DNA of 64,000 nt from Pithys albifrons albifrons (taxonomy: Eukaryota > Chordata > Aves > Passeriformes > Thamnophilidae): contig NC_092497.1 of the NCBI RefSeq assembly GCF_047495875.1, forward strand, positions 56,598,977 to 56,662,976, read 5' to 3'. Positions within the stretch are counted from its first letter, which is position 1; every line of letters starts with the position of its first letter. A model generated the notes under the pieces. The model ran no database searches and was not told the origin of the DNA. It saw nothing but the letters and a program-made list of their open reading frames with translations. Position numbers and translations under genes: made by a program. This document shows positions 24,501 to 38,204 of the stretch, in pieces.

Positions 24501-27500
24501 ATTAGTTGCTAGCTCTGTGTCTTCCAGTAGGATTGTACTTAAACCCATAATTGCTTTTCACCTGTGTCTTCTGTAACACCCACACCACTTCCTTGCTTCT
24601 GCTGTGGAAATAAAAGCTGTTTTCATGGCTTTATTTAATTGCTTAAATTTGCATCATTCTAAGCCAATGACTGTTTTTAAACATAATATCAAGCTCAGGG
24701 GAAGGCTTATAGATATCTGCCAGCAGATCCTACAGACCTTCTGATTTCCTTGAAAAGTATTAGTAATAAACAGAAAAATTTTTAGTTTTTTCTTAATTTT
24801 TAAATTAAATTATTTGCCTTTGTTACAGAGTAAGGGTGCCTGGAAGAAATTAAATAGTAGCAAACCAACTGACAAAATAAACCCCTGACTTTTGAAGAGA
24901 TCCTTGAAAAGTTTTAATAATAAAAAAGACCCAACAGGAAGTGGGCATGGAGTTGAATTGCATCACACTTGTGAGTTCACAGTGTGTGAGCCAGTGGGCC
25001 ACAGAAGGGTGGGATATCCTAGGGGTGAAGGGGACAGAAGATCCACCCATTGATTATGAATATGCTTCTGCAATAGTGTTACCTGTAGTCAGATGAAGGT
25101 GACAGTTTTGTCCATCCTAAAAATGGTGACTAGATTGTAAAAAAAATTGGATTTTGCCTCATTTTTGTGGACATCACTGACATAACAACATACCTATTTT
25201 TTCCTGTAAAATTGGAGTATGTTTTACTTCTCCAAACTTTGGCTTCAATAAACTGTCTGTAACGTGGCAGTATTATATTGTAGAACAGCACTTCTACTAA
25301 CAAATTCTTTCATACTGTTTTCCCTTTTTTTATGTGATGAGGAAAGTGAGAAATATTAAGGTTGCAGAATTAAATGATATGCCATTCAGCATTTCATGTA
25401 CATGAAACAGCCTTTTACTGCAGATGTTGGTCTTTAGATTGCTTGTATTAATAAGCAATGAAACTGGCTATTTTTATGCAGTTATAAATATAATTTGATA
25501 TCTGCTCAGTACCAATATGGTAAAGCCAGGCCTAAGCAATAGTATGTAATTGGAGCTGTATTTTTTCCAGTGTCCACTTATGTGTGTGGTTTCATGAGAA
25601 CCCTCATTCAAACACCAGTTGCTTTTATAAAGGTGCAGGGGAAAGCCTATGTAAAAGGGAATATTTTAATTTGAATCCCATCCCTTAATAGACAGCAGTC
25701 ATTTGTAGCTGTACATTTATACAGCCATAGAAATATTTAATTTATGCTGTCTTAATGATGTTTCATATCTGAATTTTTAGATTTTTTTTTTTTAAAGAGA
25801 GAATTAAAAAGATTCAAGGTTTGTTTTCTTACTTACTGCTAAATATAGTTTCTGCAGTAGATGTACCTGCCTCTCAAAAGCAGTTACAACTATATGTATT
25901 TATTGCAGTAATTATAAACTAGCAAATTCCAATTCCAGCTTTAAATTTTCCTGTTAGATGCTTGTTTACTAGGCAATTAATGTTTCTTTCATCATTTCAC
26001 TAGAAATGTAAATTAATTTTACCATGTTGTCAACAACTAGGAAATGTCACATTGTTATTACGTGTTTGTATTAAAAGTCAAGTTTGGATCTTTATAAATT
26101 TTGTCATCAGTTATTAAATAGGAATTATTCCATTCATTATGTATGGAGAATAACAGTTCATTTGTACATACACTGACAATGGTTCTGCTGTCCTATGAAA
26201 ACTTGATTTTGGCACTTTTTAAATTCCCTCACAGTCATAAATTACTAAAGTTTATAACACCCTGCCTATCTGTAATTTTCAGACCACTCAAGAACTTTAT
26301 ACATCACATATACTGCCCAGGAGTGACCTCTTCCTTGGCTTTTCTCTTTTATCCTCTGGAGAAACACGAAGGAATTCCACACAAAGGGAAAACAGTCTCA
26401 CAACGTTTAAAACAGGACTATACATAGGCAGTGTAATGGCATTGTCTCCTTCATTTAACTGCCTCTCAGGATTGCTGCTTTAATACTCCTATTGTGTGAA
26501 GGCAGCAGACTTCTGTGGCTGATTGTTTAAGGCAGAAACCTTCCCCTACAAACTCAGTGGAAAAAAAATCTCGATTATATTAAAAAGGAAAAAGAACCAA
26601 AAGGAAACCTTCTTAATTTTATTTCTGTCTTTTCTATCTAAAAATTGCCCAGCAGCTACTGTTAAATGAAGAGGGTGTTTTTTGTTCAGCTCAGAGTGTT
26701 CTTATCACTTCACTTATCTTTATCTTCCATTCACTTTTAGTTCAAATATATTTATTTGGTTGTAGTAGCAGGTTGTGACACTGGAAGACACAAACTAGAC
26801 ATTCCTGCTCCAAGGACTTAGGACCATGTATCCTACAAATTTTTACTAGCCCAGTGGAAGCAAAAAGATTAGAGCTTTTGGAGAATGGAACCCCAGTTCC
26901 ACTATTTTTCTTTTCTTTATAATCTGATATCACTCTGCAATTTATGTATTCCAGGTTTAGTCTGTCAGGTATCTCTATGCTGTATTTCAGCTCTGTCTTC
27001 TTTCCACAGAGTCTTGCATTATTTGGTTTGCAAGTAATCTATACAGTTCAGTGAGGAAATGAATTACTAGTGTTTATCTGAGTTCCATAGAGAAACAGTG
27101 CACTCTGGAATAATTAGACATACAGTAATAGGGTTAATTAAAAATATAAAGAAAATGAGCCCTTAAAGAAAGACTTATTTTCAGTATTAGCCATTCTCAG
27201 AAAATTACTTTTTACTTGGAGCACAAAGACAAGAGAACAAGACAGTGCAAGAATATATATTGTGGCAACAATGTCCCCTGAAATGCCAGGACATTTGAAA
27301 AAGATGTAAATTTCTGTCTAAGTGAATAATTAAGAAAATTTCAATTTTGATTTTGAAACAAACGTAATTTTAAAATGTTTTAGATTTTTAGTTTCCTTCT
27401 TTCAACATCTGTAGAAATGCCACCACTTGATATTCTGCATAATTTAAGAGTAAAACCCAAACTGTGCACTTCACTTTTCCTCTAAAATAAATAAGCAAAT

Positions 27501-27501
27501 T

Positions 27502-27504
<3 letters not shown>
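18569..27504. other. unique AT-rich DNA, no gene seen
   Basis: Nine kilobases without a recognised gene or repeat family. Simple tracts: pyrimidine run 19688-19720, T13 at 22722-22734, A/C-rich patch 23624-23665, TA/GA run 23916-23940. Open frames of up to about 97 codons look random. Regulatory or conserved noncoding sequence cannot be judged without an alignment to other birds. Confidence 0.6.
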
Positions 27505-27541
<37 letters not shown>

Positions 27542-27545
27542 AAAA
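27505..27545. repeat. (AC)16 microsatellite followed by an A run
   Basis: Sixteen uninterrupted AC units at 27505-27536 run straight into nine A residues. A perfect dinucleotide array of this length is likely to vary between individuals. Confidence 0.97.
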
Positions 27546-28530
27546 CAAACACTCAAAAAAATTGGGATGTAAAATGGAAACAGGTTTCTTAATTATTCTA
27601 AATCCTCAATATGTGATCTCTTGGACAAGACTTTTAAAATCACGTTTGAAAATACAATTAAATAATATGGTAAGTAAAACTTCTGAAAGGAAAATAACAT
27701 AGTGGTTTTTGTATCTGTCCATTGTAATCTTTCAATGCCTAGTATCAAAATACTAATAGAGTGGAAAAAATTAAGTGATATTTTTCAAGTAGTGTACATT
27801 CCTTTTTCATTTTCTTTTATTTTTTAATATAGAATTAAATCCTAGAGTAGGCTCTGAAGAGTAGAAACCTACATGAACTTCTACAGGGAGTCTGTCAAGG
27901 CTGCCACATGATTTAACAGATCTCAAATTAGCATCTGTCATCATTAATGTCCATATAAATATATTTAGACATTTATGATTATCTAGAATCTGGTTCTTTC
28001 AGACTTTTGGCTACTCAAGGCTAATTACAGTCTGAATTTAGAATTAGTTAGGTTTGCTTGAATAATAGCTTTAATATAAAAAGCTTAGAGAAAATAAATT
28101 CCTAAAATGGGTTATTTGACTGGCATATCAGAAAAAGTGAGTGGCGTTTACATGACATTGAGCACAATAACTTAGATGCTACCTGAATATAATGATTTCA
28201 ATTTTGTTTCAATGTTTCTCTGGGTTTGCTTTTAAAATTAATACTAAAAATAAAATAAAATTAAAAACAACACCACACATGACCATATAATAAAAAGGTG
28301 TTAAATTACACTGAATTTAATAGTCAAAATTCTTTGAGAAAGGAGTCTGAGGATAATCATCAGCTCACAAAAAGGTTATGTGGTTGTTGGACATAACCAA
28401 GAAAAGTAAATAAGAGTTTTGCTGTATATCCATAAAAAGAAAACTAACACATTGCACCTTGTGGTGTGTGTGAACTGTATTGAGTGCTAGTATGAAAGAA
28501 CAACTTTGACAAAGTAAGATCTCTTAAGTT

Positions 28531-28621
28531 TTTGGTTTTGTTGTTTTGGGGTTTTTTGGGTTTTTTGGGTTTTTTTTCTGTGTGGTTGCTTTTGGGTTTG
28601 CTTTGTTGTTGTTTATTCTGG
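28531..28621. repeat. G/T-only low-complexity tract
   Basis: About 90 bases almost wholly G and T on the plus strand, including G runs at 28548-28551, 28558-28560, 28567-28569 and 28593-28595 separated by T6 spacers or longer. It is a low-complexity tract, possibly able to fold as a G-quadruplex. It is not coding. Confidence 0.85.
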
Positions 28622-29290
28622 TTTTAGATGAATACAAGAAAAATTATTTGAACACCAAAAAAATAACTTTTTTTGTCACAGATTGATAAAGGTATATCTG
28701 TCCTCATTCAGTGAAATGTCGTCGTCTGTTAAGCTAATTTAGAGGAACAAAAGTAATTTTAGCTTACTTGTGCAACACTACACGACTCAAACCAGAACAA
28801 TGTCAAATATTTTACATTGTCCAAACCACATCAAAGAACGTTTTCTTACAGCTTTTTGTTCAAGACCTAGAAATGATTGATAATAAAACACATCAGATAG
28901 AAGGGGGAAAACTTCTAGTTTCTTTCCAAAAAGTCTCTTATCACTCAGAGCACAGAGACAGTTTAAAAACATATCAATTCACTCATGAAGGCAGCTATGT
29001 GGGATCAAAAGCTCCTTTATACTCACCAATGACACAGTCAATAGAGATGATAAAGTGAGAAAGGGATAAAACTTTTTTTTATTTTTGACTGCCAACAAAA
29101 CCGATGTTCTTGAAGTTATTTTTAAAGGACTACTGCCACTATGAGTAGCCCTATAAAAAATTGGACAAAAAGATGAAGTCTATAAAATCAAAAGCATTTT
29201 TGATCACTTTGTATGTCAATTCTAAAGCAAATTCAATCTTTTGAATTAAGTTTAAAAAAGCAATTTTACGGGGAGTAAATGAAATAAAAA

Positions 29291-29310
29291 GTGAAGTGAA
29301 GTGAAGTGAA
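29291..29310. repeat. (GTGAA)4 short tandem repeat
   Basis: Four perfect GTGAA units, followed by a diverged GAGAA. A minor pentanucleotide microsatellite. Confidence 0.95.
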
Positions 29311-31368
29311 GAGAAAATGGTTTATGTCAGCCAATAATGGAGTTGAAGGCTTTTGCACTTAACCTGCTGAACTCAAATCCAGGTGAGTGTGTTGCTGCAT
29401 CTCCCCACCATCTCCTCCCCAGGCCACATTGTAATCTGAGAAAAGCTCATTAAGCCTCAGCCTTGAAGAACAGCACCTGGGCTGAGCTCCTTTTGAGCTT
29501 ACCAGAAGCCCTGTCTGTTCCCAGGAATAAATGTTGCCTAAGAAGCTTCTGTTTTTTTAAAGAACGGCCTTGGAAAATTGTTTTTCTTGCCTGGATAACA
29601 ACTCAAGTAGAATAATGTATTTGTTATCAAATTGTCAAAGAAAGTTACCAGCCTGAATTGCAGTCAGGGTGGAAAATTACTATGACTAATTATTTTTAGG
29701 CGCTTTATATTTGTAAACAAGTCAGTAAGTAAGTTGCTATTGTGGTATAGTAAATTCTATATGAGCCCTTTGCTAAAACACTCTTTTGCCACAGTGGGGT
29801 GAGGACTAATATCCAAGATGCAAGTTCATCTCAGTTTCCTACAGTAAAAGCCTGAAACAAGCAGTATCAGTGTAGCAATCTAGACTAATACCTTTCACTC
29901 TGGATTAACTGTTCACAAAAATCTCTTCACCAGGAAGAATAAAGTACAACCCAGACAAGAATTTTAAGGGTTACAAGCTCTGCCTGACAAACAAACCAAT
30001 ATCAATCCCTTTTCAAATACAGAAGGGAAATTAAAGCCATTTGCAGGCTGGGGAAGCAAAACAGCCCAAGTGACAGGGTTAACTTTTGAAGGTATTCTGT
30101 TACCTTGCAGAGAAAAAAATGCCTCTAGAGCCTTTCTTTTATCCATGAGACATGTACGCTGGAGATAGTTCCACATCTTGCTTTACTGTCTGATGCATAA
30201 ATTGAATATTTCATTGGAAGCCTTAAAAAAGATTTGCTGGCCCTAGGCCTCATGTCTGTGCTGCACATTTTGAAAGGACCTAATTTTGTAACTGGAAGAG
30301 GAGGTGTGAGAAGGAGAGTTTGAAGCCTCAGTCAGAATACGAGAGCTCCTTCCAATAACAAATTGTTAAAAGGAAAGAATGAAAGACATAAATTTAAAAA
30401 GGATCATTGGGTTTGAAATTTTTTCAAGACAATTCAAATTTTCCAAATGTAATTTGCTTTTCTATAGTTTGTGAATCCTTCCTCCCACTAACTTGAGGCA
30501 AAATTCAATTTATCAGGTTCTGTGACACTGCCATTGCCTGATCCAGTGTATTCTGAAGGTAGTTGTTATGTTAAGAAAGAGATATATAAAATTATTTTTA
30601 TAGCTGAGAAATTACATGAATGCTACTTTTTCAGAAAATTTTAAAAAATATAATAATAAACTGTTACACCAGAGAACTCTGTCATGTACATGTGTCTAAT
30701 GAAAATTTGATATGGTTAATTATAAAATCATGGGATCATGCCTTCTTTTTTCTTTTCTCTCCTGTGTCAACAGAGCAACTACAGGGTCTTCATTCAGCTC
30801 CCTGTGTACATAACAGCTTTGAAATATAATCTTTAAAACATAGTGTGCTAAACCAAAGATAAGTTTTGAAAAGCATCTTGAGATAACAAATAGAGTATTT
30901 TAAACATGAAAGATATAATGAAAATAATTTCCACTGGGGTTTGTAAAGTCTTTGAACAAAAGATTACAGATAGGATTTTGCATCTGATCACAAGATTATA
31001 GTTTAAAAAAAAAAGAAAAAAGATAAAAAGGAACTCCATTTAAATGCTGCTTTCAGAGAGATAACTAGGTCCTAAATGCTTTGAGGTAAGATGCTTTAAA
31101 TCACTTCAGGAAAAATTAGAATACAATACATAGAAACTTTAAGGCACAGTAATAATGGCACTGATTTTTGAGCTTCTCATTTTACAATTTGCTTCTGATT
31201 TAAACCATGAATTGGCTTATCCTTCAAAAAATCCTCAATCTTTCATGTATTTTTATTAAATCTATGTTAAATTTGTCCTTGTTTCCCAGGCATATACAAT
31301 TTTCATTAAGGTGTTAATGGTTATTGGTAGAGCTAGTGAGATACTATGAAAGCCACAAGTCTCAGAAA

Positions 31369-31435
31369 GATTGAATAATATTATTATTTTAATATGATAT
31401 CATGATTGAAATATTCAATCATTGAGTCATTCAAT
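31369..31435. repeat. nested AT-rich inverted repeats
   Basis: GATTGAATA at 31369-31377 pairs with TATTCAATC at 31412-31420. Inside, GATTGAA (31404-31410) pairs with TTCAATC (31414-31420) around a three-base loop, and immediately after, ATTGA (31421-31425) pairs with TCAAT (31431-31435). The same half-sites are used in competing hairpins. No known transposon terminus was recognised. Confidence 0.7.
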
Positions 31436-33929
31436 GGTATCACCACTCCATCTCACCCTGGGCAAGGGGTAAGCAAAGGCAGAGTCAAATGAGGCATGAG
31501 AGGGAGTACAGTGAGTCGGAGACAAGCTGCTGGTTAAGACAAACTGGTCTGGCCTCACTGAAATTATGTTGCTTATTGAAAAGGTTCCATGGAATTCACT
31601 TCAGATACTTGTGCTACAGAGGCTGGAGGCATAAAATTATTACATGGTTTTATTTCATGGTATCTTGCTTTGCAAAAGTTCCCCATGTAGACAAGCCCTC
31701 AGTGACAAAGATTCTCTTATGGGCCTTCCGAAAAAGGGACATGGCCCAAGATGAAAGAATTATTTTGAAATAGTACAAGGTGGATTTTTTTTCTTCATTC
31801 TATGCAGAAATTCTGTAAAAAAGTTACTTTTAATGGTTCACGTTCTTGCTCAAAGTGTGGACTCTTAGCTCTTTTCGTGTATTTCCTTACAAGTTCCTGT
31901 AAAGCATGGAACACACATTCTGGAAATGGATGAATAGGTGGGGTTTGTGACTGATGAATAGTGTGCTTTTCTGAACCTACAGTATGTAAGGAAATGGTAC
32001 TGTTGTACAGGTTTCCTGTGCTTCATATATTTGCCTTTAAAATCAATTCAAAATGCATGATATGATTCTAAAGAGTGGTGAGAAAGCATTCAAAATTATG
32101 AGTTTATTAGGATTTTTGCTTTGTAATCACATTAGGGAGGTAATTAAATTATTAATTTCTAGCCACTTTACATTTGCCTTTTTTGTTTCTCCTAACCTGA
32201 AATGTTTTTGTGACAGTGATCATCAGCCTTCCTACAACATGTGTCTTTATGAAATATTGAACACAGACAAAGCAGAACACAGGATAAGCATCACTTAAAC
32301 TGTGAATAGGCACTTGTTATTAACAGAGAAAGCAAAGAACATCCTATTGACTTACAGCAGCTTGTCAAAACATAGTCTGCTGGATGAAGTCCTTTTTTTC
32401 ATAATTTTACTTGTCATTCCTATTGTATGCCAAGCCTTTGTAGTCAAATTTAATTCTCAGTGATTTATGATAGCTAAGTTGAATTCTATTGTGTTATTTT
32501 CTAGCAGAAAACAAAACACAGTAAAGTAGTGTGGTTCTGTTTTCCTATAAGACAGAATTAAATTTAAGTAATAAATTCAACAGAATGTAGGCTGTCCAGG
32601 TTGTTTTTTTCTTTTTTGAAAACTTACCTTGAAGGTATGAGTTAAGAATTCTGTCAGGTCTCTTACTGACTTCTACAGTTAAAAAAATAAGGTTGCAACC
32701 TAACAACAAAGATATAAGATTGAATAACATGCACATTTTTCTATGATACTCTTAGTAAGTTGTTATTTTTCACTTCACTTGACTCCTTGTTACAGGTGCC
32801 ACAAGAATGAAAAGGTCAAACTTTCAAAATTTTCAGAAATGAAGCTTGTTTGCTTATATATATCAGTTCCTAACACCTTTTTAAAAGATCTGTTGACACA
32901 AAACATAAAATATATGTGCTCTTCACATATCAGTTCATTAATGAATGTTTCTGTGTCATTGGTATGCTGCTTAATTTTAGTCTTAGTTTTCCCTTTAGTA
33001 AACCATCTCAGTTCTATTGATTTAATTCCACTGAAGTACACTGAAAGCTATATTGGTGTAAATTGTATTAATTCTCTGATACTACAAATTAAAATATTAT
33101 TCACTAGGTGTCCATGAAGTAAAAATATGTCCAAACACGCTTTCTTTATTCTTTACACTAGCCTAAATAGGCTTTATTTTATTTCATACTTTTATTAAAA
33201 AATCTCTGGTTTAGGCTGCTGTCCACATTTCACTGACAACACTTGTTCTTCAACAGCATTAAGTCCTTATTCCTCTCCCCTTCTAGCAGCATTCCCTTCT
33301 TGTTTCAAACTTCTTAAACATGTCAGATATTCATTCTGTGAGGATACTTCTTATTTGCATAGACCTATTCTGTCCTAAAGTTATTTCTTATTCTTCAGAA
33401 AGCCAAAATCCCATTCAGCCCATGCTGCACCTTCAGTTACATTTTCAATCTTCTTTTCACTCTGTCTAAGGCTAAAAAGAGGTACAAATGGTATCCCAAG
33501 TCCTGACACATCTCAGGATCTGTGTGTGTGAAACAATGTGGCGATGTCACACTGGAGATCAGTCACTTCTCTCCCAGGCACCTTCACAAGTCTTGCACAA
33601 ACCACTGTTGCATTGCTGGGGTTGTGAAAGAAATATTCCCAGTATCTGAATTAGGAATAAGTTATCTCTTGCACCTCTAGTCTCTGGAATATTCCACTCC
33701 TTTAAGAATCACAGTAGAGATAACAGGGATGTGAAAAAATGTCAGCTGAGGTTTAATTCAGATAAGTATTTGAGGCTGACAAAGCAATGCTGTAAAACAC
33801 AGATTTTTACAGAAAGATTGAGTAATGTCATAAATACATCTTTTTAGAAAGAATCATAAATGAGGTTCTGCTCAGATAATACTGAGATGGAGCTCTAGTC
33901 TCCTAAGAACTGGCTATGGATAGAGATGC

Positions 33930-34004
33930 CACAGAATCAAAGAGTCACAGAATATGCTGAGTTGGAAGGGACCCACAAGGATCATGGAGTCCATCTCTTG
34001 CCAA
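33930..34004 (-). mobile_element. CR1 3' end fragment
   Basis: On the plus strand: CACAGAATCAAAGAGTCACAG, then GAGTTGGAAGGGACCCACAAGG and ATCATGGAGTCCA. Read on the minus strand this is the standard avian CR1 3' terminus with its tail. Only about 75 bases survive, a typical severely 5'-truncated insertion, lying just upstream (plus sense) of an LTR. Confidence 0.85.
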
Positions 34005-34111
34005 TTTAATTATTGGAGTAACAAACTCTACAGAGGATTTTGTCATTATAGAGATATTTTGACTTACTAGATACAGTCTGGAGAACAAACTCTAGCAAAA
34101 GATGGGATTCT

Positions 34112-34515
34112 TGCAATCATAACGATGCCTCCAGATCGCGTTTCCCTGTGAACAGAGACACACTGAAGACAAGTTAGTGGAGAAAGATATAGGGTTTTAT
34201 TAGTAGAAGCTTCCACGTTCAAACCCAGGGGGGTTTGACCTCTAGGTCAGGAAGTTTCAGGGGTTTTATACCCCTCATTAACATCCAATCAGGATTCTCA
34301 TTTCTCTTTAATGCCCATCCAAAAGGCCTGTCATCCTGCCCCTTCTTCCTGGGGAGGGCAGTTGGGCCTTCTCCTGTTGTTTGTCTCCTGTTATCTTGCA
34401 GGTGTCTGCTCAAAAAACAGCTTGGGCTTGACAAGGCCTGAAAGCAGCTCCCAACTCGTGAGAAAGGCACTTAATATGCACACTTAACATCTGAGTAACT
34501 CAGCAGAGACTATAT
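34112..34515 (-). mobile_element. solo LTR of an endogenous retrovirus (minus strand)
   Basis: The minus strand shows LTR architecture: a TATAAAA box (34264-34270) and a polyadenylation signal AATAAA (34196-34201) about 62 bases downstream, followed by a GT/C-rich U5-like segment ending in GATTGCA. A six-base direct repeat GATTCT flanks the interval (34106-34111 and 34516-34521), which suggests the outer limits. The upstream end would then read ATATAG rather than the canonical TG, so that boundary is uncertain. No primer-binding site, gag, pol or env is visible on either side, so I read it as a solo LTR. The family is not identified. Confidence 0.6.
34264..34270 (-). promoter_or_regulatory. 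LTR TATA box
   Basis: TATAAAA on the minus strand inside the LTR, in the expected order before the AATAAA at 34196-34201. This spacing predicts an R region of a few tens of bases. Confidence 0.55.
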
Positions 34516-36267
34516 GATTCTAAAACTTTCTAAAATGACATTAAATTTTTAGGCATCAATAATATCCAATAAATATTTGATTCCTCATTAATCAAATTAC
34601 AATCTCTGGTGGTATTCTGTGTCTGATTCTGGTAAAAACTGATATATACTGGACAACAGAAAATAATTCTTAAACATCAAGGAGATGAGAGTGTTTATAT
34701 GAACTATAAGAAAAACAAAAATTGGCCTATATATTAAGACCTTAATTTTTCAAGTGAGAGGTTTAAATATATTAACAAAGGATTTAAGTTATTAAGATGG
34801 CATTCTGTTGACTGCATGTTAAGTCAATCAGATAGTAGATAAATCAGTGGGGAACTCTGTAGTGTTAGAAAAGTAACAAAAAAAGCCTCTTCAGAAGAAT
34901 AACTTTCGGTGCTTAGAGTTACAGTAAGAAAAATGTTATGACCAGCAAAAGACAAAACAATGGGCTTTCTTGAGAATCCATACTTTCCTGTTTGCTATGC
35001 AACTTAATATTTATACTTCTTTTATGCATAATAAAGAATGACGAAATCTTTAAAAAGTAATGAAGGTTTTTAGCGAGAAATGGGTAAATACTCTCAAATA
35101 CTGGCCAAAACCAGGCTTTACAAAAACCCTGTCACTAAATTATTCAACATCCATAGCCTCCTGTAAATATAGAAAGGTATGAAAGGAAATAACTTTCCTT
35201 CATTTTTCCAGGAAATGAACTTTATGTCAGAAGTCTGATTCAGAGACATTTATTCTGCTTTTGAATATCTGCTGTTCATCACTTAGAATACCTTCCTGTG
35301 GCCAAAATATTCTAGAAATAGTGGCGACCTTTTCTTCCTCTTCTTTGACTCCCTAACAGGACTAGACTGTCTGTTCATTGTTGTTCACTGTTTGCCTCTT
35401 TGTTCAATACTGAGATTTATGTGGAAGGAAGGGGGAGAAGCCAGAGTAATTTATTGGATATAATTCTGCAAAGATGCCTGAAAGGAGTGATAGCCTTTAT
35501 TTGAGTGTGAAATCTAAAATATTATTATTTATTCTTCCCATGACAGACTATACATTGAAATTACTGATGCAATTATATAGTTATTACATTATCCTTTCAT
35601 GAGCTGATAAAGAAAACTAAAAATATGAGAAGTAGTGATGTTTCAAATCAAGTGTGGACAGCTTTTGTCCTGCTTATGCAATGCAAATAACTTGGATAAT
35701 ATTTACATTAAATACACATTAGATGAACTAGAAAAAAACCTCATCTTTGTTTTAAATTAATTTCATATCCTTGCACTAATAAAAATAATTTGTCTAAACA
35801 TTTGTCCTTAAAATACATTACAAATTAAAATTTCATTAAGTTCCTGATTAAATGCTTGAAGCTTGGTGAAACAGGAATTAAAGTAATTAAATTATTTTTA
35901 GAATCATAAGTCAAATGTTAATAGCAGTATTTCAGTTGCTGCAGACTTGCCTGAGGGATTTTTTAATGGAATTCCACTGAAAATTCATAATTTTATAATA
36001 ATTTAAAATAAAAAGTGATCGTGGAAGTTATATTTTTTTAGCGAATAGACTTATTCCCTGAATAGTCAGTCCTTTGTTTGCCCCTGAGAGGAACTAATAC
36101 CAAAGGTTGCAAAACCTGCCTACTTTATCCAAGATACACAAATTAATCTGGGAATTGTTTCAATGGACACACATCTTTAGTAAATCCAAGTTTGTAAAAA
36201 TTGAATATTTTTGCTGTAGCAGATTTGTGTTGATAAAGTCAGGGAAGGTTTTTTTAGGACAACATGC

Positions 36268-36309
36268 TTTTTGTTTGTTTGTTTGTTTGTATGTTTGGTT
36301 GGTTGGTTT
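36268..36309. repeat. (TTTG)n and (TTGG)n compound microsatellite
   Basis: Several TTTG units, one interrupted by an A, passing into GGTT units. A simple repeat with no associated element recognised. Confidence 0.9.
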
Positions 36310-38204
36310 TTGTCCAAGATAAGAGAACACAACAAACCCATGAATAGTCAAGCACTTGCTTGATTCAGAATGTAGTGGTTCCAAGTCAGGCAAACTATAG
36401 CTTAGAACCTTCATCCTTGCTGACCATCAAGTTAATGGGATTTTAGGGAGCATGACTAGTAAGATTTTCCCTGAAATGTAGAGTTGAAGTAATAATGCAT
36501 AAGGTCAGGAGGAGTCATTGACTTATTGCATATCAATGCAAATCTCACTTTTCATCATCTACATTTTCTTCTCAGGTCTGGAACATTTACACATATCTTA
36601 ACATGGCTTTTTCTTGTTGTGTTGAATAATCAAGTGCCTTTTGCTTCCTATGTCCTCCATAAGACTTATTTGTTTTCCCTTTCCCATACACTGCATCTGT
36701 AGTAGTGTTGCTGACAGAGTAGGGCAGGCTCCCCATTCATCAAAGAGGAAGGACGAAGGGAAGCCTGGCTTTGGGGCTGGGGGTTAATTAGTTGAATATT
36801 TTATCTTAATTTTTTTTTTCTTTCCCCTTTCCCTCCTTCTCCACTTCCCCTTCCATTCTGATATCCCATCAAATTTGACTGAAAACAAGGAAAAGTCAGA
36901 TTAAACCACTGATAAGAATCATGGACAAGGAACAGGGAAAACAAGAATTTAGTGTAGAATTCTACTTTAAATTTTGCACATTAAAGAAGAATATATTAAT
37001 GAAAGAGTAAAGTGTTCTTTTTTGACTTCTAGTCTTTTATAATAAGCATTGCAGAAATTTAGCAACTAAACAAAATATAGAAGAGTTTCAGAGACCATAT
37101 TGCCACTTTTTAGAGATTTACAGTTTTGGGGAATGATAGGGCTCAGAAGATGTCATTTGGATGTGTCAGAGCATATAGCAGGAGTATTAGGCTACAGACA
37201 AGCCATTTGCACAAGGCCCTGTGCCTTTGATATCAGAGGACTGGAGAGAAACTCTGATATTGAAAGCATTTAGAAAAAACTTGTAGCCCCAAATCTTTGT
37301 GATAGAGCAGCTGTATTCCAAAGACACAGAACAGAGCACTCCAACAAGGTTGAACCCTGAAGATAGGAAGTTGAAAGATTTCTAGGGTGTTGGAGTAGTG
37401 GAAATGTCTGTTTCTGGACAATATGGACATTTTGTTGTGCAACCTTTCTTCTTAAAACAAAATGTCATATTTGATATAACATATGGATGACCACTCCACT
37501 TCAGCTCTCCACTGGTGTAAGTTAAGCAGACTTTCTACATTTAATTTAGAAGAGAAATGGTGAGTATAACAATAGAAATCTGGAGTATTTTATTACACAT
37601 ATGGTAATGATTTTACATAAAACTCAAATCTTATGTTATGTTGTCTGAAGAGGTTTGTCCAAATCATTGAGCTCTTCAGCAGCACTTCTGTTTCCAGCTT
37701 CAGAGTGTGGGCACTTCAAACCAAATAAAGTGTTATACAAATTGCTTTGACAGTTACCAGGTTTGCTTTATCCCGCAAACATTAATATATGCTTTACCTT
37801 TGTTAAAATTGCTTTTAAAAGTCAGGCTTTAGGTGTTTTGAAAACTCAGTGCCTCAATTTATATGAAATTTACCATGCACTAGCAGTACTGTCATGTATT
37901 TGTCAGGTTAGTGACAAAGTTTTGTACTTGAGTGATCCTTTTTTCAATTGGAATCAACTTGAGAAAATCAATTGGATAAATCTAAGGGGACTTACTCTTG
38001 TAGTATCTGATCAAGGAAGTTTGGAGTGACAGAAAATCCCCTCAAATACAATGAAGAAACAAGTGTCCTTGGGAAAAGCGCTATTGAAAGATCAACAGAA
38101 TGGAATAGTCAACCTTTAACTGTAGAAAGGCTTAGAGGTGTTTGTTTTTATAGCTTGGAAATAAGTTTAATTTCACAACAGCACAGTTTAAAAAACCCAA
38201 TGAA

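Larger units (their letters stand above)
27546..33929. other. unique AT-rich DNA with simple repeats, no gene seen
   Basis: No recognisable coding region. The patch at 29340-29560 is less AT-rich and contains a donor-like CAGGTGAGTG at 29380-29389, but no open frame with recognisable content ends there. Individual simple repeats within this stretch are listed separately. Confidence 0.55.
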
